The notes below the pieces were generated by a model that searched no databases, had not been told where the DNA came from, and worked only from the letters and a program-made list of their open reading frames with translations. The position numbers and the translations under genes were made by a program. A stretch of 39,483 nucleotides of DNA from an uncultured Bacteroidales bacterium (lineage in GTDB: Bacteria > Bacteroidota > Bacteroidia > Bacteroidales > Bacteroidaceae), in contig CACWFY010000024.1 of the NCBI GenBank assembly GCA_902760345.1, forward strand, positions 1-39,483. Direction: 5' to 3'. Position 1 is the stretch's first letter, and each line of letters begins with the position of its first letter. Below, in pieces: positions 7,355-15,100 of the stretch.

Positions 7355-8345
7355 CGGCTATCTTCTTGCAGAACGCTTCGTGGCGGCGGTTGACATACGT
7401 GTACAGCAGACCCATGGCGATAATCTCCCACAGGAAATTCATGGCGGGCACGTCGAGCAGACAGAACAGGAACAGCCAGAACGAGCGGAAGTTAAACGTC
7501 AGCAGTCCGTTCCAGAAGATGACGGGCAGCGACTGGTCGTGAAACTCCTTGCGTATGCTTTCTGGGATATACTCTGTGGCACCGAATTTGCCGCGCAGCT
7601 TCTGCATCAGGCGCTGGAACTGCGGGGTCACCTCTTCCTGCTTCTTCGTATATTCGATATACGACTTCTGGAAGTAGCGCTCCACGAAGCTGGTGTTCTT
7701 GTCCATCGCCTCGTAGATCTCGAGCTGACGCTTCGAGTTGTCGAGCTCCGAGCCTTTCTCGCCCTTCAGGAAGAACAGGTGTATCTGGATGTAGTAGTCG
7801 GCCAGACGCTGCTGACCGGCCAGTCCTACCAGGCCTGATATCCAGCCCAGCACAAAGACGACGGCCGTAGCTATCACCGTGTTCTCCTGCGTATTCTCGA
7901 TGCCCAGCCACTGGAACTCAAGGTCGTGGTGCAGGTAGAAACGATAGACCATCGCATGGTAGATGGGCAGAAACCACACAAAGCCTGCCACACCGTCGAG
8001 GATACGTCCCAGACGGCTCTTCTTGCCCGACAGACGGGCCAGTTGACCGTCGGTACAGTCCAGGATGTCAGCCACCATCAGCAGCACGATGGCGATGATG
8101 TTCATCGACAGTCCCCACCAACCACTATAGTAAAAGCTGCCGCAGCCAAAGAATACGGCACTGGCGGCACCAATGATCATCGACCATATCGTCACCGTGT
8201 TGGGGTGGATGTCGAAGCGGTTGAAAGCCAGCGCGCAATAATAACAGAAAGGACGGATGACATGGAGGTCAAGCCAGTCTTCCGTCTCTGATGATTTTAA
8301 GGTTGCTTTATATCCTTCAGTCATTTCTTCAAATCTTCGTAACAC
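7341..8345 (-). CDS. CDP-alcohol phosphatidyltransferase-family membrane protein with altered motif
   Basis: This 334-aa integral membrane protein transfers, in the family's general reaction, a phospho-group from a CDP-alcohol to a second alcohol. The signature reads D96-x2-D99-G-x2-A103-R104-x8-G113-x3-D117-x3-G121. The first three Asp are present, but the fourth, the proposed catalytic base, is Gly121 (DGVAGFVWF). It is longer than typical PgsA or PssA enzymes, with a charged C-terminal region (about residues 195-270, including FFLKGEKGSELDNS). It resembles the long CDP-AP enzymes of Bacteroidetes lipid loci, including the one for inositol lipids (recalled, not checked). It overlaps both neighbours (25 nt upstream, 14 nt downstream). 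Substrates are unknown. Confidence 0.85.
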   Translation of the reverse strand: MLRRFEEMTEGYKATLKSSETEDWLDLHVIRPFCYYCALAFNRFDIHPNTVTIWSMIIGAASAVFFGCGSFYYSGWWGLSMNIIAIVLLMVADILDCTDGQLARLSGKKSRLGRILDGVAGFVWFLPIYHAMVYRFYLHHDLEFQWLGIENTQENTVIATAVVFVLGWISGLVGLAGQQRLADYYIQIHLFFLKGEKGSELDNSKRQLEIYEAMDKNTSFVERYFQKSYIEYTKKQEEVTPQFQRLMQKLRGKFGATEYIPESIRKEFHDQSLPVIFWNGLLTFNFRSFWLFLFCLLDVPAMNFLWEIIAMGLLYTYVNRRHEAFCKKIADGLD

Positions 8346-9364
8346 TTCTTGATGGTGTCGCAGACAAACTGCGTCTGCTCCTTACGACCCAACGTGATGC
8401 GCAGGCAGTCCTCCAGACCCTTGTCGCCCATGAACTTGATCTTGTAATCCTGCAGCTTCAGGGCTTCCATCAGCGACTCCTTGATGGCGACGGGATACTT
8501 GATCAGGATGAAGTTGGCCACCGACTTGTAGACCTTGAAGCCGGGCAGGTCGCCTAGTACCTTCTTATACAGTTGGCGTCCCCATTCCATATCGTCGGCC
8601 ACGTGGCGATAGTGCTCGTCGCTGTCCAGGGCGGCCAGCGCCACAGCCTCTGAGAAGCGGTTGTAGCCCAGATACTTGTTCACATAGCTCAGGAACTGGT
8701 CGTGACCCTTGCCGATGAATCCGAAGCCACAGCGCAGGCCGGGCAGTCCGTAGAACTTCGACAGCGTGCGCGAGATGATCAGGTTGTTGTACTTGTTCAC
8801 CAGCGGAGCGATGTAGGCCGTGTCCGTCGAGATGAAGCTGGCATAAGCCTCGTCGATAAGCACCATCGTGTCTTCAGGGATGTTCTCCATGATGCGACCC
8901 ACCTCGTCGGGTGTCAGACCGTTACCCGTGGGATTGTTGGGCGAGGCCAGCAACAGCATGCGCGGATGTACGCGGTTGGTATATTCTATCACCTCCTCCA
9001 CATCGTAGGCAAAGGTGTCCTCCTGCTCATGCAGGGGATACATCTCGAAGACGCCGTCGCACTCGCTGGCTACGCGGTTGTAGTACCACCACGAGAACTC
9101 AGGAATCAGAATCTTCTTGTTGTCGCCCTTGCTCAGGAAGTAGTGGATGGAATTCTTCAGCATGTCCTCGCCACCGTAGGTCAGCAACACCTGCTCTTCG
9201 GGCACACCATATATTTCGCTTACACGTACAGAGATTACGCTCTTCTTACCCTGGTCGTAGATGCGGGTATAAAAGCACAGGTCCTTCGGATCAAAGCCCT
9301 TTACGGCGTCAATCACCTTCTGACTTGGTTCAAAATTGAACTCGTTTCTATCAAGATAATTCAT
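8321..9364 (-). CDS. PLP-dependent class I/II aminotransferase (HisC/CobD-like)
   Basis: This 347-aa fold-type I PLP enzyme shows SPNNPTGNGL (141-150), IDEAY (Asp171 to the pyridine nitrogen, Tyr174) and SRTLSKFYGLPGLRCGFGF with the Schiff-base Lys203. The overall layout matches histidinol-phosphate aminotransferase. CobD-type amino-acid-phosphate decarboxylases belong to the same subfamily. No other his genes are nearby, and it is the first gene of an operon with a cytidylyltransferase and a CDP-AP enzyme. It therefore more likely makes an amino-alcohol phosphate or amino-acid head group than histidine; that is inference. The promoter lies just upstream (9389-9420). Confidence 0.85.
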   Translation of the reverse strand: MNYLDRNEFNFEPSQKVIDAVKGFDPKDLCFYTRIYDQGKKSVISVRVSEIYGVPEEQVLLTYGGEDMLKNSIHYFLSKGDNKKILIPEFSWWYYNRVASECDGVFEMYPLHEQEDTFAYDVEEVIEYTNRVHPRMLLLASPNNPTGNGLTPDEVGRIMENIPEDTMVLIDEAYASFISTDTAYIAPLVNKYNNLIISRTLSKFYGLPGLRCGFGFIGKGHDQFLSYVNKYLGYNRFSEAVALAALDSDEHYRHVADDMEWGRQLYKKVLGDLPGFKVYKSVANFILIKYPVAIKESLMEALKLQDYKIKFMGDKGLEDCLRITLGRKEQTQFVCDTIKKCYEDLKK

Positions 9365-9388
9365 TGTATTTTATTTTGTTTCAGCCTG

Positions 9389-9420
9389 CAAAGGTACGAA
9401 TAAGTGAGCAAAAAACCAAG
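9389..9420 (-). promoter_or_regulatory. Promoter of the head-group/lipid operon
   Basis: On the minus strand a TACCTTTG -7 box (9389-9396) lies 24 nt upstream of the aminotransferase ATG. With a 20-bp spacer the -33 position reads CTTG (9417-9420), an imperfect match. Confidence 0.6.
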
Positions 9421-9454
9421 AGAAAACCGAAATATTTAATCCTGCATTATAGCC

Positions 9455-9471
9455 GCCCCTTATCAAGGGGC
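9455..9471. other. Small palindrome between divergent promoters
   Basis: GCCCCTT (9455-9461) and AAGGGGC (9465-9471) form a 7-bp stem with a 3-nt loop in the 199-nt gap between divergent genes. It has no T-tract. It could be an operator or a decayed terminator; no function is supported. Confidence 0.35.
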
Positions 9472-9521
9472 TCTAAATATTGTCGAGCATGAGTACTTTC
9501 TATATACTTTTTACTACTGAT

Positions 9522-9553
9522 TGTTCTTTTTTCGCGAAAAATGTGTATCTTTG
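9522..9553 (+). promoter_or_regulatory. Promoter of the AraC-type regulator
   Basis: A TATCTTTG -7 box (9546-9553) lies 10 nt before the ATG at 9564. The -33 region is weak (TTG at 9521-9523). The expected transcription start near 9560 would give a very short leader. Confidence 0.6.
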
Positions 9554-9563
9554 CACACACAAT

Positions 9564-10721
9564 ATGGAAATATTCGAGCATACATCACTACAGACGATAC
9601 TGTTTTTCACTCTCTACGGCATATCGGGCGCAGTGCTGCTCGTTGCGGCCTTCTACCTGCTACTGCGGCGGGCTAATGCCATAGCGCCAGGTATCATGCC
9701 GCCGTTGCGGTTGCGCCGCTGGACGGCATCGTTCTTTGTTGTATCGACATTGGCGCATGTGTGGTGGCTACTGTTCTATATCTATTCTAGCGACCTGCAG
9801 TCCGTGAGTTATCTGGTGCTCGTCATGCTCGACTGTGTGACATTATTCACTACCTTTGTCGGCATGTTGCTGTCCATGCTGCAGGATCGTCGCCGCCCCG
9901 TGTGGCATGGTCTGGTGGCCATGATACCGTTCGTGGCACTTTGGGGAGCGTACATGGTTTATCCCAGTAAACTGATAGAGCAGATTGTAAACATCTACCT
10001 CCTGTTGCTCGGCATGGTCTTTACTGGATATATGGTGTTTGCCATCAGACAGTACGGACGCTGGCTGAACGACAACTATGCCGACCTGGAGAATAAGAAA
10101 GTGTGGCTGTGTCAGACTGTAGCGCTTGGCTGTATGCTGTTGTTTGTCATCTATGTATTTGCCACAGACATGGCCTTCATCTGGCTCATACATATCTTCG
10201 AACTCGTGCTTGTCGGCCTGTTGCTGTGGCGCGTGGAGACGCTACCGCAGTTGGAAAGTACACCAACGGAAGAAACGAGCCCCGCATCTGAAGCAGAGCC
10301 CTCTAATCTCTCACCTTTCACCTCTCACCTCTCACCTCTAATCTCGAATATTGACCTCGCACAGATCGAGCAACTGCTGAAGGAGCATTGCGTAAACACG
10401 CGGCTCTACCTACAGCACGACCTCACCCTGCAGCAGCTGGCCCAGGCCATTGGCACCAACCGCTACTACCTCAGCCAGTACTTCTCGCGGCAGAGCATCA
10501 CGTATAATATCTATATCAATAACCTGCGCATCAACCACTTTATCAGCCGCTACCAGGAGCTTGCTACTGCCGGACAGCCCATCGTCGCCCAGCAGCTGGC
10601 CAGCGAAAGCGGCTACCGCAGCTATAGCACCTTCAGCCTCGCCTTCAAGCAGCGCATCGGCCAGAATGTAACGGCATGGATGCGCTCGAACGATTTTTCC
10701 GTTGAAATGGGCGAAAATTGA
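9564..10721 (+). CDS. Membrane-bound AraC-family transcriptional regulator
   Basis: This 385-aa protein joins about seven hydrophobic segments (residues 8-222) to a C-terminal AraC-type DNA-binding domain (about 285-375). The DNA-binding domain includes LTLQQLAQAIGTNRYYLSQYF and YRSYSTFSLAFKQRIGQNVTAW, its two helix-turn-helix units. This layout, a membrane sensor fused to AraC, recurs in Bacteroidales. The start at 9564 is chosen because the -7 box lies at 9546-9553; the frame is open further upstream but would include the promoter. A linker (225-262) contains a frame-neutral 42-nt heptamer array. The gene ends 306 nt before the MACPF operon, whose promoter region carries a 21-bp-spaced direct repeat, so it is the obvious candidate regulator. 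Confidence 0.88.
   Translation: MEIFEHTSLQTILFFTLYGISGAVLLVAAFYLLLRRANAIAPGIMPPLRLRRWTASFFVVSTLAHVWWLLFYIYSSDLQSVSYLVLVMLDCVTLFTTFVGMLLSMLQDRRRPVWHGLVAMIPFVALWGAYMVYPSKLIEQIVNIYLLLLGMVFTGYMVFAIRQYGRWLNDNYADLENKKVWLCQTVALGCMLLFVIYVFATDMAFIWLIHIFELVLVGLLLWRVETLPQLESTPTEETSPASEAEPSNLSPFTSHLSPLISNIDLAQIEQLLKEHCVNTRLYLQHDLTLQQLAQAIGTNRYYLSQYFSRQSITYNIYINNLRINHFISRYQELATAGQPIVAQQLASESGYRSYSTFSLAFKQRIGQNVTAWMRSNDFSVEMGEN
10303..10344 (+). repeat. Heptamer array in the regulator's linker (six 7-mers)
   Basis: Units CTAATCT, CTCACCT, TTCACCT, CTCACCT, CTCACCT and CTAATCT run without interruption. The 42 nt are divisible by both 7 and 3, so the array encodes 14 residues (within SNLSPFTSHLSPLIS) without changing frame. 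It lies exactly between the membrane and DNA-binding domains. Confidence 0.85.
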
Positions 10722-10744
10722 TGCTTTTGGGGAGTAACGTTCCG

Positions 10745-10788
10745 TGTTTAGAGCCGATTCTGAGTGTCTTCTAAACATTTGTTTCTTT
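10745..10788 (+). terminator. Possible terminator after the AraC gene
   Basis: TGTTTAGA (10745-10752) and TCTAAACA (10770-10777) form an 8-bp perfect stem with a 17-nt loop, followed by the T-rich stretch TTTGTTTCTTT. It is AT-rich and therefore weak, but it is correctly placed 23 nt after the stop codon. Confidence 0.4.
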
Positions 10789-10846
10789 GAATCGAGACAT
10801 TTTGATGGTAACTGCCATTATTTTTGCGCATTTTAATAAGTTGGAC

Positions 10847-10888
10847 TTTCAAAATTTGCAATAATAGTTTCAAAATCTGCAAAATTTG
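10847..10888 (+). promoter_or_regulatory. 21-bp-spaced direct repeat, candidate AraC operator
   Basis: TTTCAAAATTTGCAA (10847-10861) recurs as TTTCAAAATCTGCAA (10868-10882), with one mismatch and exactly 21 bp from start to start. A third partial copy, CAAAATTTG, overlaps at 10880-10888. AraC-family proteins classically bind tandem half-sites about two helical turns apart just upstream of the promoter. The downstream copy ends about 26 bp before the -33 box of the MACPF operon promoter. Binding by the adjacent regulator is inference. Confidence 0.6.
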
Positions 10889-10908
10889 TGGTTTTGAGGC
10901 ATTTTGCT

Positions 10909-10940
10909 ATTGTATTTTAATAATTATTTATTTATCTTTG
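10909..10940 (+). promoter_or_regulatory. Promoter of the MACPF/adhesin operon
   Basis: The -33 position reads ATTG (10909-10912), followed by a 20-bp spacer and a consensus TATCTTTG -7 box (10933-10940). The predicted leader is about 80 nt, A/T-rich and without a Shine-Dalgarno, before the ATG at 11028. Confidence 0.75.
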
Positions 10941-11027
10941 TAGCATCATTCCATCGTGAGACCGGAACTTGATTGAATAGTCAAACCTAAAATATATTAA
11001 ATTTAAACAATCTAATAATAAACGATT

Positions 11028-12512
11028 ATGAAGAAAATGACGAAACAGCTCTTTGCAGCTGCAGTGGCTTTAGTAGCCTTCAACGCTTGCTCAGACTCTA
11101 ATTTTGCTGAGTTCAATCCTGGAGTTGGCGAAAACGGCGCATTTGACAATCAGACCATGAATTCCGCCGTGCTGACCAACGCAAATGGTGAACAGATTTC
11201 AAGTGTGTCTGCTGACTTTGGTACTTATTACCTGAACATTAAGACCGATGATGTCTGGTATATCGAGACTCCCAAAAACATGGAGTTCACTCCCACCAGG
11301 ACGTTCGGTAAGGGCAGTGCTCGCATACCAGTAATGATTGGTAACAACTGGGCAGAGGCTCGTCAGTTGTCTTACAAGGTGAACTTTGTCAGCGAAAACG
11401 GTCAGACTGGTGCTAAGCGTCGTGCTCCTGGTGAAAACACGCAGACCGTGACTCAGCAGTCGGCCACCAACCTGGAAGGATTCAAGCAGATCATTAACTC
11501 GAACACCTTTGTTGGTTATGGTTACTATCCTGCCAAGCATGTAAGACCAGAACTGTGCACAGGCGTCCAGATTTTCAAGATGGATGGCAATCCATCATAC
11601 GTTGTCAACAGTCTTGCGCCGCAGAATGATGAATTTTATTTCTACGCCCACAGCGATTCCGTCTTGGATAAAGTGGTTGCTGTCAATGGCCATCCAGGCG
11701 GCAACTTCGGTGCTGTTAAAATGCATTTGGACTTAGATAACGTAAATGTAACGCGCAAAACCAAATTCGAAGTCACCGTCATGCAGAAGTCGATGACTCG
11801 TTCGGTTTACAGCCGTGAGATTCATAACTGGATTACAGTGAAGAATAGCGATGACAACTTCACTGACGGTTTCAAAGAGTGTAAGCAGCGTTTCATTACT
11901 CAACTTGCGGCTGCAGGTACCGATGAAGCCAAGAAGAAAGCAGCTGCAGAATTATTATTCAATGACGTAGGTACACACTTCGTTTATAAAGGCATGTTAG
12001 GCAGTGAACTCGACTACCGACTGGCTGTAGCCAAGAGCAAAGCCGAGAAATCTACCGACGTGAAGGCCGCCCTTGACTTTAAGTGGAAGCAGCAGGTGAA
12101 AGACACCGCCAAGGTTGACTCTGCTCAGTTGGACAGCCTGAAAAAACTGCTCCCCGACAGTGTCAGAAAGAACTTCGTGTTCCATGGAGGTGTGATGGTT
12201 AAGGATTCTACCTTCAGTGCAGCCTCCGCTACCGTTGCACAGGTCAAGGCGCGTGGTGGTGACGTGGAGAGGGTGAGTATCCTGGCCACAGGTGGTACGC
12301 TCAACTGTGCAGACCTGGCTATATGGTTGCTCAGCACTGAACCGGAAAAAGCTACCATGACAGAGATGCTCGTTGAGCCTATTTACCGACTGTTTAAAGA
12401 TTCGGGTGGAACAGCTGAAGAGGCAGCCGCGTACACGTATCTCAAGGACCTGATAGATACGAAATATAATCTCAAAAAGGCACAAGACGGTTTTGGCAAG
12501 CTAGAGGAGTAG
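11028..12512 (+). CDS. MACPF-domain lipoprotein 1 (BACON-like N-terminus)
   Basis: This 494-aa surface lipoprotein candidate has a signal peptide ending in a lipobox with Cys21 (AFNAC), followed by SDSNFAE, whose acidic residues resemble Bacteroidetes surface-export signals. Residues about 60-120 form a BACON-like beta-sandwich (DDVWYIETP through NNWAEAR). The MACPF core follows: GYGYYP (163-168), the signature GTHF (315-318, in FNDVGTHFVYKGMLGSELDY) and the conserved RGGD (409-412). It closes with EPIYRLF. MACPF proteins oligomerise into rings and insert beta-hairpins into membranes. Bacteroidales examples (BSAPs) kill related strains. It is the first gene of the operon, closest to the promoter. 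The target and pore activity are not shown by sequence. Confidence 0.85.
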   Translation: MKKMTKQLFAAAVALVAFNACSDSNFAEFNPGVGENGAFDNQTMNSAVLTNANGEQISSVSADFGTYYLNIKTDDVWYIETPKNMEFTPTRTFGKGSARIPVMIGNNWAEARQLSYKVNFVSENGQTGAKRRAPGENTQTVTQQSATNLEGFKQIINSNTFVGYGYYPAKHVRPELCTGVQIFKMDGNPSYVVNSLAPQNDEFYFYAHSDSVLDKVVAVNGHPGGNFGAVKMHLDLDNVNVTRKTKFEVTVMQKSMTRSVYSREIHNWITVKNSDDNFTDGFKECKQRFITQLAAAGTDEAKKKAAAELLFNDVGTHFVYKGMLGSELDYRLAVAKSKAEKSTDVKAALDFKWKQQVKDTAKVDSAQLDSLKKLLPDSVRKNFVFHGGVMVKDSTFSAASATVAQVKARGGDVERVSILATGGTLNCADLAIWLLSTEPEKATMTEMLVEPIYRLFKDSGGTAEEAAAYTYLKDLIDTKYNLKKAQDGFGKLEE

Positions 12513-12573
12513 CAGCGCTTGAAATCGAATTAAGTTTTTTTACCCGGTTTTGACTGTTAAAGTTATAACAAAT

Positions 12574-13974
12574 ATGAACAGAAACATATCACGCTCAGTA
12601 CTGGTGCTTGTTGCCGCTCTTGCGACAGCATGCTCCGGTAGTGAGGATATGATAGGCAATGAGGGGACTGGCAGCGAGAGCAATGCTCCGTTTTCCATTC
12701 TCGGAACCTCTGGGAGCGACATCGTGAATACGGGCGCCTCCTATGGGGAGTACACAGCCTACATCAACGTGCCGGGCAAGTGGTCTATAGCAACTTCGAA
12801 GGGACTGGCCAACGTGTATCCCTCGTCGGGCGAAGGTCCGACGACGGCTATCGTCCAGGTGGGTGAGAACTGGGGTGCAGCGCGCGAGAACGTGCTGACG
12901 CTCAAGAGCGAAGAGGTTGTCACGCGAGCTGGTGGTGACAACCAGACGAGTCTGTCTATTGTACAGGCGAGCAATCCCTCGCTGGATGCCGTCTCGAAGG
13001 TATTCTCTGCCAACAAAGGCGCCGGCTACAGCTATATGCCTGGTGGCGAATACTGCGACGGCGCCTTGATACAGCTGTTCAACTTGGTCACGCTTGACAG
13101 CATTCAGCGTGCCACGGGCGTCCGCCTGATATCTGACGTCATCTTTCCTGAGACTGTCCAGGAGATTATCACAGCAAACAGTGAGGATGCCATCGTCAAT
13201 AACCTGACCGTCAACGCGTCGGCAGGCTTGAACCTCGGTTTGGTGAAGGGCAAGGGCACTGGTAGCGGCAGCATCAGTGTCGGTGTGGGAACAGGTCATG
13301 AGGAGAAGTCCATCAACAAGTACGCCCTGAAGCGCCAGAAGACCACCCAGTTCATGCGTGAGATTCAGTATATGAACATCATGGCTCTGCTGGAAAAGGC
13401 CACCACGCGCGAAGACTCCATGAAGCTGCTGTCGCCAGGATTCCTCTCCGTACAGGAGACGTTTGCCAAGAATATTGCTGCTGCGAAGGGCAACACCACG
13501 AAGCAGTACGACATCTGCAGCAGGTTCCTGGACGAGATTGGTCCGTGCTTCATCAGCAAGGCGGCGATGGGTGCTGTGCTTGACTACCAGATCAGCGTCG
13601 ACAGCACGTTGCTACGCGATACGCTGGGTGTCAAGGTGGCGCTTGAAGCGAAATTCCAGACCCAAATCAAGTGTAGGGAAGTTGGCGGAAAAGGCTCGTT
13701 CAACATTGGTGTTTCCAAGGAAGGCAAAGAACTGATGTCAAAGACGACGGCCACTGTCAAGGTACGTGGCGGCGATGTCAGCCAGGTGTGTATCCTGGTG
13801 ACTGGCGGCGAGCTGTACGACAGTGATGTCACGGCGTGGCAGAACAGTTGTCTTCCTGAACGTGCCGCCATGGTTGATATGACGCTCATCCCCATCTATA
13901 CGCTTATAGCCGATGCCTATGCCCGTGAAGTGTTGATGAGTTACTTTGATGTGAAGTTAAGAGATAACAGATAA
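12574..13974 (+). CDS. MACPF-domain lipoprotein 2 (degenerate signature)
   Basis: This 466-aa paralogue has its lipobox Cys at residue 20 (LATAC), followed by SGSEDMIGNE. A BACON-like domain (about 58-112, GKWSIATSKG to ENWGAAR) precedes a MACPF region with GYSYMP (151-156), RGGD (398-401) and LIPIYTLI. The signature GTHF is replaced by GPCF (323-326, in LDEIGPCFISKAAMGAVLDY). Alternating small and hydrophobic residues at about 211-240 are what a membrane-inserting hairpin would look like. The start is ATG 12574, which gives a clean signal peptide; an upstream TTG in frame at 12550 is less likely. It follows gene 1 after 61 nt. Its last codons lie in a heptamer array. It is a component of the same predicted complex. 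Confidence 0.82.
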   Translation: MNRNISRSVLVLVAALATACSGSEDMIGNEGTGSESNAPFSILGTSGSDIVNTGASYGEYTAYINVPGKWSIATSKGLANVYPSSGEGPTTAIVQVGENWGAARENVLTLKSEEVVTRAGGDNQTSLSIVQASNPSLDAVSKVFSANKGAGYSYMPGGEYCDGALIQLFNLVTLDSIQRATGVRLISDVIFPETVQEIITANSEDAIVNNLTVNASAGLNLGLVKGKGTGSGSISVGVGTGHEEKSINKYALKRQKTTQFMREIQYMNIMALLEKATTREDSMKLLSPGFLSVQETFAKNIAAAKGNTTKQYDICSRFLDEIGPCFISKAAMGAVLDYQISVDSTLLRDTLGVKVALEAKFQTQIKCREVGGKGSFNIGVSKEGKELMSKTTATVKVRGGDVSQVCILVTGGELYDSDVTAWQNSCLPERAAMVDMTLIPIYTLIADAYAREVLMSYFDVKLRDNR

Positions 13975-13986
13975 GAGATACAGAGA
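13959..13986 (+). repeat. Heptamer array over the gene 2 stop codon
   Basis: Units AAGAGAT, AACAGAT, AAGAGAT and ACAGAGA span the last codons and the stop of MACPF gene 2 and end 3 nt before the ATG of gene 3. Confidence 0.7.
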
Positions 13987-13989
13987 CAA

Positions 13990-15084
13990 ATGACGAACCG
14001 AATATATTGTTTCCTCCTTCTTGCCGCTGTGCTGGGCATGGCCTCCTGTAGCAAGGATGATGCTTCAGGCGACAGCTTTGCTGCTCGTCGCGGAGGCGGC
14101 GAAGAAGTACAGCCGACGGGGGGTACGTATGTGTCCCGACTGCTGGCCCCTCCAGGCTATGAGCGTGGCGTGGGCTATTGCTATGCCACGGGGGCTGACT
14201 ATCTGGAAGGAGTGACTTTCAACATCTTCAACCTCAACTATCTGGACTCCATCCAGTACGTCAAGGGTCTGAACTTCATCAGCGACGATTATACTCCGTT
14301 CAGTGAGGAACAGGTCATCACTGGTGAGACACGCAGTGCCGTTTCCAAGCAATTGGCCGTTTCAGCAAGCCTTGGCGCCAACTTCATCGTTGCCGACATC
14401 AAGGTGTCAGGCACTTTCTCCAAGGGAAGTGTACAGGAGAGCCAGTCGGTGTTTGCCATGAAGCGCACCAAGCGTGTGGCATACAGCCGTGACTTGCAGT
14501 ACAAGAACGTCATCCAGTACTATAAGGAAACAGGCGACAGCATGGTTTTCGCCCCAGGTTTTTTTGCCGACTGGAAGAAGCTTGAAGGCAATAGCACCAA
14601 TCAGGCTGACGTGAGCAACAAGATGGTGCACGACTTCATCAACAAGTGGGGTAGAGGTTTCGTGGCACGGTCCTTCATGGGCGGTGTGCTGGAATATACC
14701 ATGCAGATTGACAAGTCGGTGCTCAGCGAGAACATGAGTGCTGAGATGGCCATCAATGCCAGCGTGGGACTCATTGTGGGTGTTGACGTGTCATCAAGTG
14801 TGCAGACTCAGCAGTTCCAGACAGTTTCCCGTGACCGCTACAGCATGGACATCCACGTTCGTGGTGGTGATGTGCAGGCAGTGACGGAGGTATTGGCAGG
14901 TACGAGCACCTCGCCAAAGGGTATCCAGGAATGGATGGCGAGCGTCAACTTCCCGCCCGTTCCTGACAGCGAGCAGCTGAAGACATGTGCCATGACCGAT
15001 GTGAAGATAGCGTCTATTGCCTATCTCTTTACGGGAAAGGTGCAAGACAGGGTGAATTATATTTTGCGTACGTACGCACAATAA
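13990..15084 (+). CDS. MACPF-domain lipoprotein 3 (minimal, degenerate signature)
   Basis: At 364 aa this is the shortest of the set, a lipoprotein (Cys20 in GMASC, then SKDDASGD) with little beyond the MACPF core and no BACON domain. Shared landmarks are GYCYATG (62-68), FNIFNLNYLDSIQ, RGGD (291-294) and a terminal IAYLF. The signature position reads GRGF (221-224) instead of GTHF. Two amphipathic stretches flank it at about 121-144 (KQLAVSASLGANFIVADIKV) and 251-271 (AEMAINASVGLIVGVDVSSS), the expected positions of the membrane hairpins. It begins 15 nt after gene 2 and is followed 16 nt later by gene 4. The degenerate signature could mark an assembly partner rather than a self-sufficient pore former. 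Confidence 0.8.
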   Translation: MTNRIYCFLLLAAVLGMASCSKDDASGDSFAARRGGGEEVQPTGGTYVSRLLAPPGYERGVGYCYATGADYLEGVTFNIFNLNYLDSIQYVKGLNFISDDYTPFSEEQVITGETRSAVSKQLAVSASLGANFIVADIKVSGTFSKGSVQESQSVFAMKRTKRVAYSRDLQYKNVIQYYKETGDSMVFAPGFFADWKKLEGNSTNQADVSNKMVHDFINKWGRGFVARSFMGGVLEYTMQIDKSVLSENMSAEMAINASVGLIVGVDVSSSVQTQQFQTVSRDRYSMDIHVRGGDVQAVTEVLAGTSTSPKGIQEWMASVNFPPVPDSEQLKTCAMTDVKIASIAYLFTGKVQDRVNYILRTYAQ

Positions 15085-15100
15085 TGAATTGAGAATTAGG

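Noticed and set aside
8321-9364. Aminotransferase called HisC of histidine biosynthesis
   Set aside because: No his genes are nearby and the operon partners handle lipid head groups. The HisC/CobD subfamily covers other phospho-substrates.
9480-9563. Extended TTG start for the AraC-type regulator
   Set aside because: The extension would run through the -33 and -7 promoter boxes. ATG 9564 lies just after the predicted transcription start.
12497-12541. Inverted repeat CAAGC/GCTTG after MACPF gene 1 followed by seven T
   Set aside because: The stem is only 5 bp and 13 nt from the T-run, so it is too weak to call a terminator. Slight attenuation after gene 1 cannot be excluded.
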